Assembly (NCBI RefSeq): GCF_000521865.1
Contig: NZ_JAME01000001.1
Coordinates: 62,001-126,000, forward strand
Direction of reading: 5' to 3'
From: Roseivivax isoporae LMG 25204
GTDB taxonomy: Bacteria > Pseudomonadota > Alphaproteobacteria > Rhodobacterales > Rhodobacteraceae
DNA: 64,000 nt
Below, one piece after another: positions 46,294 through 55,286 of the stretch (its first letter is position 1; each line of letters begins with the position of its first letter). Under the pieces are notes generated by a model that made no database searches, was not told where the DNA came from, and saw only the letters and a list, made by a program, of their open reading frames with translations. Made by a program: the position numbers and the translations under genes.

Positions 46294-48051
46294 TCAGTCC
46301 TCCTCGAAGGGATCCCATTCGTCCTCGACCTCGGGCAGGGCCTCGGCGCTCGCCGCCTGTTCCGCCTCGGCCTCGGTGCGGATGTCGGCGATGCGCGCCT
46401 TCGGAAAGGCTGCGAGGACCGCCTGCACCATCGGGTGGCGCGCGGCCTCGGCCCGGAGCGCCATGCGGTCGGCATCGCGCCGCTCGACGATGGTGGGGGC
46501 GTCGCAGCCGTTCACCACGATGACCGCCCAGCGGTTGCCGGTGAACCGCTGGAGCGCGGCGCCGAGCCGCTGTGCGAGGTCGGGCGCCGCGTCCTCGGCC
46601 GGCGTGAACTCGATCCGGCCCGGCTGGTAGGCGGCCAGCCGGACGCCCCCCTCGATCTCGACCAGAAGCTTCACGTCGCGGTTCGCGCGGATCACCTCGA
46701 TCACGTTGTCGAAGCTCGGATAGCGCGCGAGCGCGCCCTCCACCGCGAGGGCGGTCGCGGCGCTTCCGCCCGAGGCGGAGGGGCCGGACGGGCCGCGATG
46801 GGTCGGCGCGGGCGCGCCGCCGCTCGCGACGCCGGCGCCCTCGCCACGCATGGCGCCGCCGCCGCCCCCGGACGGCGGCGGGGGCGGCGGCGTCTCGGAC
46901 CGCAGCCTGCGCACCAGTTCCTCGGGCGAGGGCAGTTCGGCCACGTGCGTCATGCGGATGATCGCCATCTCGGCGGCCATCATGGCATTCGGCGCCGAGG
47001 CCACCTCGTCGAGCGCCTTGAGCAGCATCTGCCACATGCGGGTGAGCGCCCGCATCCCGAGACCCTCGGACAGCGCCAGGCCGCGGGTGCGTTCGTCCGG
47101 CCCGATCGTCGGATCCTCGGCCGCCTCGGGCGTGATCTTCACCACCGAGATCCAGTGCGTGATCTCGGCGAGATCGCGCAGCACCGCCATCGGGTCGGCC
47201 CCGTCGGCATATTGCGCCGACAGTTCGGACAGCGCCCCGGCCGCGTCACCGCGCATGACCTGCTCGAAGAGGTCCATGACCCGGCCGCGGTCGGCGAGGC
47301 CCAGCATGGCGCGGACCTCTTCGGCGCCGGTGCCGCCCGCGCCGTGACTGATCGCCTGGTCGAGGAGCGAGGTCGCGTCCCGCGCCGACCCCTCGGCCGC
47401 GCGGGTGATGAGGGCGAGCGCCTCGTCGGTGATCTCTGCCCCCTCGGCGGCGGCGATGCGGCGCAGGAGCGCGATCATCACCTCGGGTTCGATCCGGCGC
47501 AGGTCGAAGCGCTGGCAGCGCGACAGCACCGTGACCGGCACCTTGCGGATCTCGGTCGTGGCGAAGATGAACTTCACGTGCGCCGGCGGCTCCTCCAGCG
47601 TCTTCAGGAGCGCGTTGAACGCCGAGGTGGACAGCATGTGCACCTCGTCCACGATGTAGATCTTGTAGCGCGCCGAGGCGGCCCGGTAGTGCACGCTGTC
47701 GATGATCTCGCGGATGTCGTTGACCGAGGTGTTGGATGCCGCGTCCATCTCGAGGACGTCGACATGCCGGCCCTCCATGATCGCGCGGCAATGCTCGCAG
47801 GTGCCGCAGGGATCGGTGGTCGGCCCGCCGGTGCCGTCCGGCCCGATGCAGTTCATGCCCTTCGCGATGATCCGCGCGGTCGTCGTCTTACCGGTGCCGC
47901 GGATGCCGGTCATGATGAAGGCCTGCGCGATGCGGTCGGCGGCGAAGGCGTTCCGCAGCGTCCGCACCATGGCGTCCTGGCCCACGAGATCGGCGAACGT
48001 CTCGGGCCGGTACTTGCGGGCGAGCACCTGGTAGGCGGAACTGTCGGACAT
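46294..48051 (-). CDS. dnaX: DNA polymerase III subunit gamma/tau
   Basis: A 585-residue clamp-loader ATPase. Walker A GIRGTGKTTTARIIAKGMNC (about residues 50-69), zinc-binding DPCGTCEHC, Walker B YIVDEVHML and the arginine finger in VLSRCQRFDLRR. Residues about 370-440 are a Pro/Gly/Ala-rich linker, including six consecutive prolines and five glycines, followed by the tau-specific C-terminal part ending WDPFEED. No A-rich slippery heptamer is visible. A perfect 14-bp inverted repeat (46857-46870 and 46879-46892) lies in the linker and might matter for producing the shorter gamma form. Confidence 0.96.
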   Translation of the reverse strand: MSDSSAYQVLARKYRPETFADLVGQDAMVRTLRNAFAADRIAQAFIMTGIRGTGKTTTARIIAKGMNCIGPDGTGGPTTDPCGTCEHCRAIMEGRHVDVLEMDAASNTSVNDIREIIDSVHYRAASARYKIYIVDEVHMLSTSAFNALLKTLEEPPAHVKFIFATTEIRKVPVTVLSRCQRFDLRRIEPEVMIALLRRIAAAEGAEITDEALALITRAAEGSARDATSLLDQAISHGAGGTGAEEVRAMLGLADRGRVMDLFEQVMRGDAAGALSELSAQYADGADPMAVLRDLAEITHWISVVKITPEAAEDPTIGPDERTRGLALSEGLGMRALTRMWQMLLKALDEVASAPNAMMAAEMAIIRMTHVAELPSPEELVRRLRSETPPPPPPSGGGGGAMRGEGAGVASGGAPAPTHRGPSGPSASGGSAATALAVEGALARYPSFDNVIEVIRANRDVKLLVEIEGGVRLAAYQPGRIEFTPAEDAAPDLAQRLGAALQRFTGNRWAVIVVNGCDAPTIVERRDADRMALRAEAARHPMVQAVLAAFPKARIADIRTEAEAEQAASAEALPEVEDEWDPFEED

Positions 48052-48231
48052 GCGCGACTCCTTTCGGGCAGCCGGCAGAGTAGGCGCTGGGCGGCACGGC
48101 GTCCACCGGGTCGCGGCGCTGCGGCGGGACGTGGCGTCAGCGGTGCCGTGCCGTCACGTCGCGCGCCCTTGCGAAACCGGGTCGGCTCGTAAGACACTCT
48201 CCCGCGGGAGCCATCTGGGAGGAGCACGCCC

Positions 48232-50133
48232 GTGACATTCGCATCGTTCGCGGATCGCAACGCCATCGAGGCCGAGATGCCGTGGGAGGCACGGGACGTG
48301 CCGCAGACCCTCTGGGGGCTCCTGTCCCGCACGGCCGACCAGTTCCCGGACCGCCCGGCGGTATCCTACCAGATCCTCTCGGGACCCAAGGACAAGGCCG
48401 AGACCCTGTCGTGGGGCAAGCTGCGGGAGCGCACCGCGCAGGCCGCGAACCTCTTCCGCACGCTCGGGATCGGCGAGAAGGACGTGGTCGCCTACGTTCT
48501 GCCGAACTGCAACGAGACCATCGCCGCGCTTCTCGGCGGGGCCGTGGCCGGGATCGTGAACCCGATCAACCCGCTGCTCGAGCCCGAGCAGATCGCCGCG
48601 ATCCTGCGCGAGACGGGTGCCAAGGTCGTCGTCACGCTGAAGCCGTTCCCCAAGACCGACGTGGCGCAGAAGGTGCACGAGGCGGTGCGCCATGCGCCCG
48701 GCGTCTCGACCATCCTAGAAGTCGACCTGAATCGCTACCTGACCGCGCCCAAGTCGTGGATCGTGCCTCTGATCCGGCCGAAGCTCACCGGCACGAGCCA
48801 TGCCGACGTCAAGGATTTCAACCGGGAGGCCGCGCGCCAGCCGAAGATGCTGAGCTTCCCGGACGCGGACGGGGACCGCGTCGCCGCCTATTTCCACACC
48901 GGCGGGACAACCGGCATGCCGAAGGTCGCCCAGCACCTCTATTCGGGCATGATCTACAACGGCTGGCTCGGGCACCGGCTCCTCTTCACCGAGGAGGACA
49001 ACATCATGTGCCCGCTGCCGCTGTTCCACGTCTTCGCCTGCCACGTGATCCTGATGGCCGCGGTCAGTTCCGGCGCGCACGTGGTGTTCCCGACGCCCGC
49101 GGGCTACCGCGGCGAGGGCGTGTTCGACAATTTCTGGAAACTCGTCGAACGCTGGAGGATCAGCTTCATCATCACGGTGCCGACCGCCGTGTCGGCGCTG
49201 ATGCAGCGCAAGGTCGATGCCGACGTCTCGTCGGTCAAGACCGCGTTCTCGGGGTCGGCGCCGATGCCGCTCGAGCTGTTCAAGCGGTTCGAGGCCGCGT
49301 CGGGCGTGACCGTGGTCGAAGGCTACGGCCTGACCGAGGCGACCTGCCTCGTATCGTGCAACCCGCCCGAGGGCGAGAAGAAGGTGGGCTCGGTCGGCGT
49401 GCCGTTCCCCTACACGGACGTCAAGATCGTGCGCCAGACCGATGCCGGCCCGCGCGAATGCGGCACCGACGAGGTGGGCGAGATCTGCATCTCGAACCCC
49501 GGCGTCTACGCGGGCTCGACCTATACCGAGGAGGACAAGAACCGCGACCTCTTCCACCAGGGGCTCTACCTGCGGACGGGCGATCTCGGGCGCATCGACG
49601 CGGACGGCTACCTCTGGATCACCGGCCGGGCCAAGGATCTCATCATCCGCGGCGGGCACAACATCGACCCGGCCGAGATCGAGGAGGCGCTGCTGCTGCA
49701 TCCCGCGGTCGCCTTCGCCGGCGCGATCGGCCAGCCCGACGCGCATTCGGGCGAGCTGCCCTGCGCCTACGTGGAACTCGTCTCCGGCGCGACGGTGACC
49801 GAGGACGAGCTTCTCGCGCATTGCCGCACCCACGTGCACGAGCGCGCGGCGCAGCCTAAGCACCTCACCATCCTCGACGAGCTGCCGAAGACCGCGGTCG
49901 GCAAGGTGTTCAAGCCGGACCTGCGCAAGCGTGCGATCACGCGGATCTACGATGGCGCGCTCGAGGCGGCCGGCAGTCCCGCGCGCGTGGTCTCGGTCGT
50001 CGATGACAAGAAGCGCGGGCTCGTCGCCCGGGTCGCGCTGAACGGCGGCGATGCGGACGTGGTCTCCGAGGCGCTCGGGGCGTTCACGCGGCCCTGGGAA
50101 TGGGCCGAGGAACGCGACACCGCGGCCGCCTGA
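48232..50133 (+). CDS. Acyl-CoA synthetase (AMP-forming)
   Basis: A 633-residue adenylate-forming enzyme. The AMP/P-loop motif is YFHTGGTTGMPKVAQHLYSG, then VVEGYGLTEATCLVSCNPPE, YLRTGDLGRIDADGYLWITG and the C-terminal KDLIIRGGHNIDPAEIEEAL, with the catalytic lysine in LPKTAVGKVFKPDLR. It activates a fatty or related organic acid to its CoA thioester. The start is GTG 48232, preceded by GGGAGGAG. The length, slightly above 600, matches a Rhodobacterales acyl-CoA synthetase group of unknown chain-length preference. It is divergent from dnaX and convergent with the ArsR gene. Confidence 0.92.
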   Translation: MTFASFADRNAIEAEMPWEARDVPQTLWGLLSRTADQFPDRPAVSYQILSGPKDKAETLSWGKLRERTAQAANLFRTLGIGEKDVVAYVLPNCNETIAALLGGAVAGIVNPINPLLEPEQIAAILRETGAKVVVTLKPFPKTDVAQKVHEAVRHAPGVSTILEVDLNRYLTAPKSWIVPLIRPKLTGTSHADVKDFNREAARQPKMLSFPDADGDRVAAYFHTGGTTGMPKVAQHLYSGMIYNGWLGHRLLFTEEDNIMCPLPLFHVFACHVILMAAVSSGAHVVFPTPAGYRGEGVFDNFWKLVERWRISFIITVPTAVSALMQRKVDADVSSVKTAFSGSAPMPLELFKRFEAASGVTVVEGYGLTEATCLVSCNPPEGEKKVGSVGVPFPYTDVKIVRQTDAGPRECGTDEVGEICISNPGVYAGSTYTEEDKNRDLFHQGLYLRTGDLGRIDADGYLWITGRAKDLIIRGGHNIDPAEIEEALLLHPAVAFAGAIGQPDAHSGELPCAYVELVSGATVTEDELLAHCRTHVHERAAQPKHLTILDELPKTAVGKVFKPDLRKRAITRIYDGALEAAGSPARVVSVVDDKKRGLVARVALNGGDADVVSEALGAFTRPWEWAEERDTAAA

Positions 50134-50176
50134 GCCGCACCCGCGCCGGCGACGACCCGTCGGGCCGGCGCGGGGG

Positions 50177-50503
50177 TCAGGTCGACCAGACCCGTCCGAA
50201 CTTCTCGCTCAGCAGCGCGACGAGGCGCTCCGTGTCGGCATCGCAGATGCGGTAGTAGACCGTCTTGCCCTCGCGCCGGGTGACCACTTGGCCCTCGTCG
50301 CGCAGCCGCGCCAGCATCTGGCTCACGGCCGCCTGCCGGATGTTCAGGAGCCGCTCCAGTTCCCCCACCGACTTCTCGCCGTTCATCAGGTGGCAGACGA
50401 TAAGCAGCCGACCCCGGTGCCCGAGGGTCTTGAGGTACGCCGTGGCCGCGTCACCGTCGAAGGGCTCCTCGCTGAAGCCCGTTTGGCCGCCTTCCCGTGT
50501 CAT
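50177..50503 (-). CDS. ArsR family transcriptional regulator
   Basis: A 108-residue winged-helix repressor. The helices run ATAYLKTLGHRGRLLIVCHL, NGEKSVGELERLLNIRQAAV and SQMLARLRDEGQVVTRREGK, with the wing TVYYRIC. There is no CxC metal motif, so it is unlikely to sense arsenite. It is transcribed in the same direction as the Zn-alcohol dehydrogenase, 91 bp downstream of it. ATG 50503 was preferred because AGAAGGGG precedes it; a longer frame starts at a TTG 15 codons upstream. Confidence 0.85.
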   Translation of the reverse strand: MTREGGQTGFSEEPFDGDAATAYLKTLGHRGRLLIVCHLMNGEKSVGELERLLNIRQAAVSQMLARLRDEGQVVTRREGKTVYYRICDADTERLVALLSEKFGRVWST

Positions 50504-50594
50504 TTCGGCCCCTTCTGCCGGATGAGACCATCCCCGCATAAAGTGCAAACTCGATGCAACAATAGGAGCGATACGGCCGGCGGGCGAACCTATT

Positions 50595-51680
50595 CTATTC
50601 GTGGAATGTCAGCACGTTGCGACGCGCGCCGCCGGCCGCCGTGTCGGCCATCGCGTCGTTGATCCGGTCGAACGGCCAGCGGCGCGACACCAGTTCATCG
50701 AGTCGCAGTCTACCCTGAAGGTAGAGGTCTGCCATCCACGGAATGTCGCGTCCGATGACGGCGTCGCCCATCTTTGATCCGACGAGGCTCTGGCCGGTGA
50801 ACGCCGTCCTGAGCGGCTCGTAGGACGCCGTGGCCCCGGCATGCGGCATGCCCACCATGACGACCCGGCCGCCCCAGCCGAGGTAACGCGGCGCGTCGTC
50901 GTAGGCGCCGGTCGCCCCAACCGTGACGACGCACAGATCCGCGCCGCGCCCGAGCGCGCGGAGCGCCGCGCGCCAGGGCTGGCCCGCGGTCGCGAGCACG
51001 CCGTCCGTGGCGCCGAAGGCGCGGGCGTCCTCGAGCTTGGCCTCGGTCACGTCGACCGCGACGATGCGCCGCGCCCCCGCCAGACGCGCGCCCTGGATGG
51101 CGTTCAGCCCGACGCCGCCCGCGCCGATCACCACCACGTCCTCGCCCGCCCGCAATCCGCCCGCGTGTACGACAGCGCCCACGCCGGTCACCACGCCGCA
51201 GCCGAGGAGCGCCGCGCGGTCGGCCGGGATGGCGTCGGGAACGGCCACGACCTGCGTGTGGTGCAGGACCGCGCGGGTCGCGAAGGCGCCGCAATCCATC
51301 TCGTTCAGGACGCTCGTGCCGTCGGAGCGCGACAGGGTCGGGGGCGCGCGGTCGACGTCGCGGCAGATGGTCTGCCGGCCCGAGAGGCAGGCCGGACAGG
51401 CGCCGCAGAACCGCACGAGCGTGATCACCACCCGGGTACCGACTGCCGGTCCCGGCGTGCCGTGGCCGAGCGCCGCGACGCGTCCGGCCGCCTCGTGCCC
51501 GAGGACCGCGGGCAGGCGGCTGCGAAAGCCGCCCTCGGCGTAGTGGATGTCGGAATGGCAGATGGCCACCGCCTCGATCTCGACCTCGATCTCGCCCGGG
51601 CCGGGCGCCCTGAGGTCGAGGTCCTCGAGGGTCAGGGGGGCGCCGAAGGCGTGGCAGACCGCGGCACGGATGCGCGTCAT
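50595..51680 (-). CDS. Zinc-dependent alcohol dehydrogenase (MDR family, class-III-like)
   Basis: A 361-residue medium-chain dehydrogenase. Catalytic zinc ligands are in VAICHSDIHY, LGHEAAGRV and LLGCGVVTGVGAVV. The structural zinc loop is RFCGACPACLSGRQTIC. The NAD-binding motif is VVVIGAGGVGLNAIQGARLA. The arrangement resembles S-(hydroxymethyl)glutathione/aryl-alcohol dehydrogenases. It lies 68 bp after the MFS gene in the pcaD-pcaB strand and may oxidise an aromatic alcohol feeding the protocatechuate pathway; this link is only positional. Confidence 0.9.
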   Translation of the reverse strand: MTRIRAAVCHAFGAPLTLEDLDLRAPGPGEIEVEIEAVAICHSDIHYAEGGFRSRLPAVLGHEAAGRVAALGHGTPGPAVGTRVVITLVRFCGACPACLSGRQTICRDVDRAPPTLSRSDGTSVLNEMDCGAFATRAVLHHTQVVAVPDAIPADRAALLGCGVVTGVGAVVHAGGLRAGEDVVVIGAGGVGLNAIQGARLAGARRIVAVDVTEAKLEDARAFGATDGVLATAGQPWRAALRALGRGADLCVVTVGATGAYDDAPRYLGWGGRVVMVGMPHAGATASYEPLRTAFTGQSLVGSKMGDAVIGRDIPWMADLYLQGRLRLDELVSRRWPFDRINDAMADTAAGGARRNVLTFHE

Positions 51681-51748
51681 GGGGGGAACCTCCTCGGGAC
51701 CTGTCGCCCGCATGTTGTCGCCGCGGGCCGGTCGGGTCGCAAGCGGCT

Positions 51749-52978
51749 TCAGCGCAGCGAGGCGCGGCCCTGCCGGTCGGGGGCGAGCACGACGGCAAGC
51801 GCGGCGAGCAGGATCGCGAGCGAGACGAGGAACGGCGCACCGGGCAGGTGCAGGGGCGCGTCGGGCCGGGTGAAAGCGGCGAAGGTCGCGGTCATCACCG
51901 GCGGCGACACGATCGCGGCCAGCGCGCCGGCGGACGAGAAGAGACCCTGCAGCGCACCCTGTTCGTCCGCGCCCGCCCGCCGGGCCAGGAGGCCCTGCAG
52001 CGCGGGCGAGGTGACCGCGCCGAGCGCGGCGAGCGGCGTCAGCACGAGCGCCGGCGTGCCAGAGGCGACGAAGGCCAGCGCGAGGAAAGCCAGCGCGTTG
52101 AACACGAGCCCGTAGATCACCGTGCCCCGTTCGCCCATGAGCCGCAGGAAGACGCGGATGAGCCCTCCCTGCACGCCTGCGACGGCCACGCCGAACAGCG
52201 CCAGCGACAGCCCGATGGTCGCCGCGCTCCAGCCGAAGCGGGCGGTGCCGAAAAAGCTCCAGATCGCGGGATAGACGAAGAAGGCGGTCTGCAGCAGGAA
52301 GAACACGGTGAGTCCGCGCCGCGCGCCGGGCAGGCGGCCGAGCGCCCGGAAGGCCCCGAGAGGGTTCAGGCGCCGGCGGTCGAGCCCGCGGCGCGTGGCG
52401 TCGGTCACGGTCTCGGGCAGGACCACCGCGCCGAGGACCCCGTTCGCCGCCGCGAGCGCCGCCGCTGCCCAGAACGGCGCGCGCGTGCCCATGTCGCCCA
52501 AGAGCCCGCCGAGGAGCGGCCCGATCACGAAACCCATGCCGAAGGCCGCGCCGATCAGGCCGAACTGCGCCGCCTTCTCCTCGGGACGCGAGAGGTCCGC
52601 CATGGCGGCCGAGGCCGTCGCCTGCGTCGAGGCGGTGATCCCGCCGACGATGCGCCCCGCGAGCAGCAGCCACATGGTCGAGGCGAGCGCCATCACCACG
52701 TAGTCGACCGCCATCACCGCGAGCGAGAGCAGCAGAACCGGCCGCCGGCCGAACCGGTCGGACAGGGAACCCACCAGCGGCCCGCAGAGGAACTGCATCA
52801 GCGCGAAGGAGGTCGACAGGACCCCGCCCCAGAGCGCGGCGTCTGCAAGCGTGCCGCCCGTGACCTCGCGCAGGAGGTCAGGCATCACCGGGATGATCAG
52901 CCCGATCCCCATGGAATCGATCATCACCGTCGACAGCAGGAACAGCCTCGGCAGCCGGCGGTGCCGCGCCGCGGGCAA
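51749..52978 (-). CDS. MFS transporter of the TetA-like (TCR) group
   Basis: About 409 residues with twelve hydrophobic segments. The first helix MIDSMGIGLIIPVMPDLLRE and the loop GSLSDRFGRRPVLLLS (motif A) match the TetA/DHA1 group. It may export a drug-like compound, or move an aromatic acid in this catabolic setting. The start is uncertain: a TTG at 52978, 5 bp after the pcaB stop, keeps a basic N-terminus in front of helix 1; the first ATG (52924) would begin inside helix 1. Tight coupling to pcaB favours the TTG. Confidence 0.8.
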   Translation of the reverse strand: MPAARHRRLPRLFLLSTVMIDSMGIGLIIPVMPDLLREVTGGTLADAALWGGVLSTSFALMQFLCGPLVGSLSDRFGRRPVLLLSLAVMAVDYVVMALASTMWLLLAGRIVGGITASTQATASAAMADLSRPEEKAAQFGLIGAAFGMGFVIGPLLGGLLGDMGTRAPFWAAAALAAANGVLGAVVLPETVTDATRRGLDRRRLNPLGAFRALGRLPGARRGLTVFFLLQTAFFVYPAIWSFFGTARFGWSAATIGLSLALFGVAVAGVQGGLIRVFLRLMGERGTVIYGLVFNALAFLALAFVASGTPALVLTPLAALGAVTSPALQGLLARRAGADEQGALQGLFSSAGALAAIVSPPVMTATFAAFTRPDAPLHLPGAPFLVSLAILLAALAVVLAPDRQGRASLR

Positions 52979-52983
52979 GGGCG

Positions 52984-54309
52984 TCAGTTCCCGGCCCGGG
53001 CGGCGGCGGCGAAGGCGCGCGCCTCGTCCGGGGCCGCGCCCAGCTGCCGCGCCGGATCGAAGAGCGCCGGATCGAGGTCCGGCCAGCGTGCGTGCGCCGC
53101 GCTGCCGAGATCGGTGCCGTGCGCCGCGACCTCCCGCGCCAGCGCCTTGACCGCGTCCTGCGCCTCGGGCCGCGGCATGCGCTCGGCCAGCGCGAAGGAC
53201 AGCGCCTCGGCGGCGAGAAGCCCCCGCGACCGTGCGAGCGTGTCCGCCATGGCCTCCGCGTCGGGCGCGAGCGCCTCGGCCATCTCCGCGCCCCGTTCCA
53301 GCGCGGCGGCGAGGGCGAGGCAGAGCGGCGGCAGGGTGAGCCACTCGGTGAACCAGGCGGCGCCGTCCCGCTGCTGCCGGTGCGCGCCCGCGCCCTGCAG
53401 GGTGGCGTTCAGGCCCTGCACCTGCGCCGCGAGCGCGACGAGGATCGAGGCGGAGACCGGGTTCTGCTTCTGCGGCATGGTCGAGGACTGGCCGGCCGCG
53501 CCGAGGCGCAGTTCCGCCAGCCCCGACTGGGTCCCGAGGATCACGTCCTCGCCGATCTTGGCGAGCGCCGCCGCGGCGCGCGCGAGCCACGCGCCGAGCC
53601 GCAGGAGGATCGTCCGGTCGGTGTGCCAGCCATGGCCGGGATCGGCGAGCGCGAGCGCCTGCGCGAGGTCGGCCCGCAGCGCCGCCGCGTGCACGCCGAG
53701 CGCGCCCGACGTCCCTGCCGCCCCCGACAGCGAGACCGGGAGCGCCGCGCGCAGGGCGCCGAGTTCCTCCCGCAGGGCGAGGAGCGGCCAGCCCCAGGAC
53801 GCCACCTGCGCGCCGAAGCTCGTGGGCGTCGCGTGCTGGCCATAGGTGCGAGCGGCCATCGCCGTCCCGGCGTGGTCCTCGGCGAGCGTCGCAAGCCGCG
53901 CGAGGAGGCGGCCGAGCGCAGCGTCGTAATGTCCGAGAACCTGCCGCAGCCGCAGCATGAGCGCCGTGTCCATGATGTCCTGGGAGGTCGCGCCCCAGTG
54001 CACGTATTGCGCGTGCTCGGGCGCCTTCATCCCGGCGCGGAAGGCCGCGACGAGCGCGGGCACCGGCACGCCGTTCCCGCCGGTCGCCCCGGCAAGGGCG
54101 GCGGGGTCGATCTGCAGTTCGAGGCTCGCGCGGTGGATCGCCGCGCCGCTGATCTCGGGAATGATGCCGCGTGCGCCCTGGGCGTGCGCCAGCGCCCCCT
54201 CGACCAGCATCATGGCGCGCACCTCGGCGCTGTCGGTGAAGAGCCGCGCGACCTCTCCGGCCGGCACGAGGCGCGCGTAGAGTTCGCTGTCGAAAAGCGA
54301 TCCGGCCAT
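52984..54309 (-). CDS. pcaB: 3-carboxy-cis,cis-muconate cycloisomerase
   Basis: A 441-residue member of the fumarase/aspartase superfamily. The signature is GQSSTMPQKQNPVSASI; other parts are YVHWGATSQDIMDTALMLRL and MAARTYGQHATPTSFGAQVA. It lactonises 3-carboxymuconate to 4-carboxymuconolactone, the substrate of PcaC. It lies 34 bp after pcaD and directly before the MFS gene. The C-terminal ~80 residues are Ala-rich but the frame is intact. Confidence 0.95.
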   Translation of the reverse strand: MAGSLFDSELYARLVPAGEVARLFTDSAEVRAMMLVEGALAHAQGARGIIPEISGAAIHRASLELQIDPAALAGATGGNGVPVPALVAAFRAGMKAPEHAQYVHWGATSQDIMDTALMLRLRQVLGHYDAALGRLLARLATLAEDHAGTAMAARTYGQHATPTSFGAQVASWGWPLLALREELGALRAALPVSLSGAAGTSGALGVHAAALRADLAQALALADPGHGWHTDRTILLRLGAWLARAAAALAKIGEDVILGTQSGLAELRLGAAGQSSTMPQKQNPVSASILVALAAQVQGLNATLQGAGAHRQQRDGAAWFTEWLTLPPLCLALAAALERGAEMAEALAPDAEAMADTLARSRGLLAAEALSFALAERMPRPEAQDAVKALAREVAAHGTDLGSAAHARWPDLDPALFDPARQLGAAPDEARAFAAAARAGN

Positions 54310-54343
54310 GGCTCAGGCGGTCCGTGCCGGGCGTGCGCGGCGG

Positions 54344-55132
54344 TCAGCCATGGCCTTGCGCCTTCAGGAACCCGGTCAGGATCGACGCGTAGTCCTCGGG
54401 CGCCTCGACGCAGGGCAGGTGGCCCACGCCGCGCATCAGCCGGACCTGCGATCCCGGCACCAGCTCGGCGGTCTCGCGCACGAGGTCGGGCGGCGTCGAC
54501 CCGTCCTCGGACCCGGCGATGCCGAGGACCGGCAGGCGCAGCGCGGCGGTGGGCGTGAAGAAATCCGCCCCCGCGATGGCGTGGCAGCAGCCGAGATAGC
54601 CCTCGCGCGGCTGCCGCAGCAGCATGTTGCGCCAGGCGTGGAATTCGGGCGTCGCGCGGAAGCGGGCGGAGAACCAGCGTTCGAGCACCTGGTCGGCGAG
54701 CGCGGCGATGCCGCCCGCCTCGACCGCGGCGATGCGGTCTGCCCACATCTCGCGCGTGCCGATCTTGGCGCCGGTGTTCGACAGGACCGCCGCGCGCACG
54801 AGGTCGTGCCGCTTGGTGGCGAGGCCCTGCGCGATCATGCCGCCGATCGACAGGCCCACGAAGACCGCGTCGGTCATCCCGGCATGGTCCATGAGCGCCT
54901 CGACGTCCGAGACGAGCATGCCCATGGAATAGGGGCCCTTCGGTGCCTCGGACAGGCCGTGCCCGCGCTTGTCGTAGCGCAGGATGCGCAGGCCCGCGGG
55001 CAGGTGCGGCAGCACCGCGTCCCAGAGCCTGAGGTCCGTGCCGAGCGAATTGGAGAAGACGACCGGCGCGCCGTCGGCCGGCCCGTCGATGCGGTAGTGC
55101 AGGCGCGTGCCGTTGACCTCGGCGATCTGCAT
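54344..55132 (-). CDS. pcaD: 3-oxoadipate enol-lactonase
   Basis: A 262-residue alpha/beta hydrolase. Conserved parts: VVFSNSLGTDLRLWDAVLPH, LRYDKRGHGLSEAPKGPYSM, nucleophile elbow FVGLSIGGMIAQGLA with the catalytic serine, and terminal histidine in MRGVGHLPCVEAPEDY. It hydrolyses the enol-lactone to 3-oxoadipate. The ATG at 55132 begins MQIAEVNGTRLHYRIDGP; upstream residues are not family-like. First gene of the pcaD-pcaB-MFS-ADH run, divergent from trpB. Confidence 0.95.
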   Translation of the reverse strand: MQIAEVNGTRLHYRIDGPADGAPVVFSNSLGTDLRLWDAVLPHLPAGLRILRYDKRGHGLSEAPKGPYSMGMLVSDVEALMDHAGMTDAVFVGLSIGGMIAQGLATKRHDLVRAAVLSNTGAKIGTREMWADRIAAVEAGGIAALADQVLERWFSARFRATPEFHAWRNMLLRQPREGYLGCCHAIAGADFFTPTAALRLPVLGIAGSEDGSTPPDLVRETAELVPGSQVRLMRGVGHLPCVEAPEDYASILTGFLKAQGHG

Positions 55133-55286
55133 GGTGCCTCCCGGTGATCCCGCTCCCGGTCTAGCCCGAAGGCCCGGGCCAAGGGAAGGGCGGCGCGCCT
55201 GCGACACCGGGGCGGACGATTCCCGCTGGCGGGCAGGGCGGCCGATGTCGTAGGACGGCCCAAGGCACGATACCGGAGGATGCGCG

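Noticed and set aside
46294-48051. Programmed -1 frameshift in dnaX of the A-run type
   Set aside because: No A-AAA-AAG-like slippery heptamer is present in the linker region. Only a GC-rich hairpin remains, reported separately as a weak possibility.
51749-52978. TetA-like MFS protein considered as a tetracycline-resistance determinant
   Set aside because: Only the general TetA/DHA1 motifs are visible, there is no TetR-type repressor next to it, and it is coupled to pcaB; substrate cannot be assigned.
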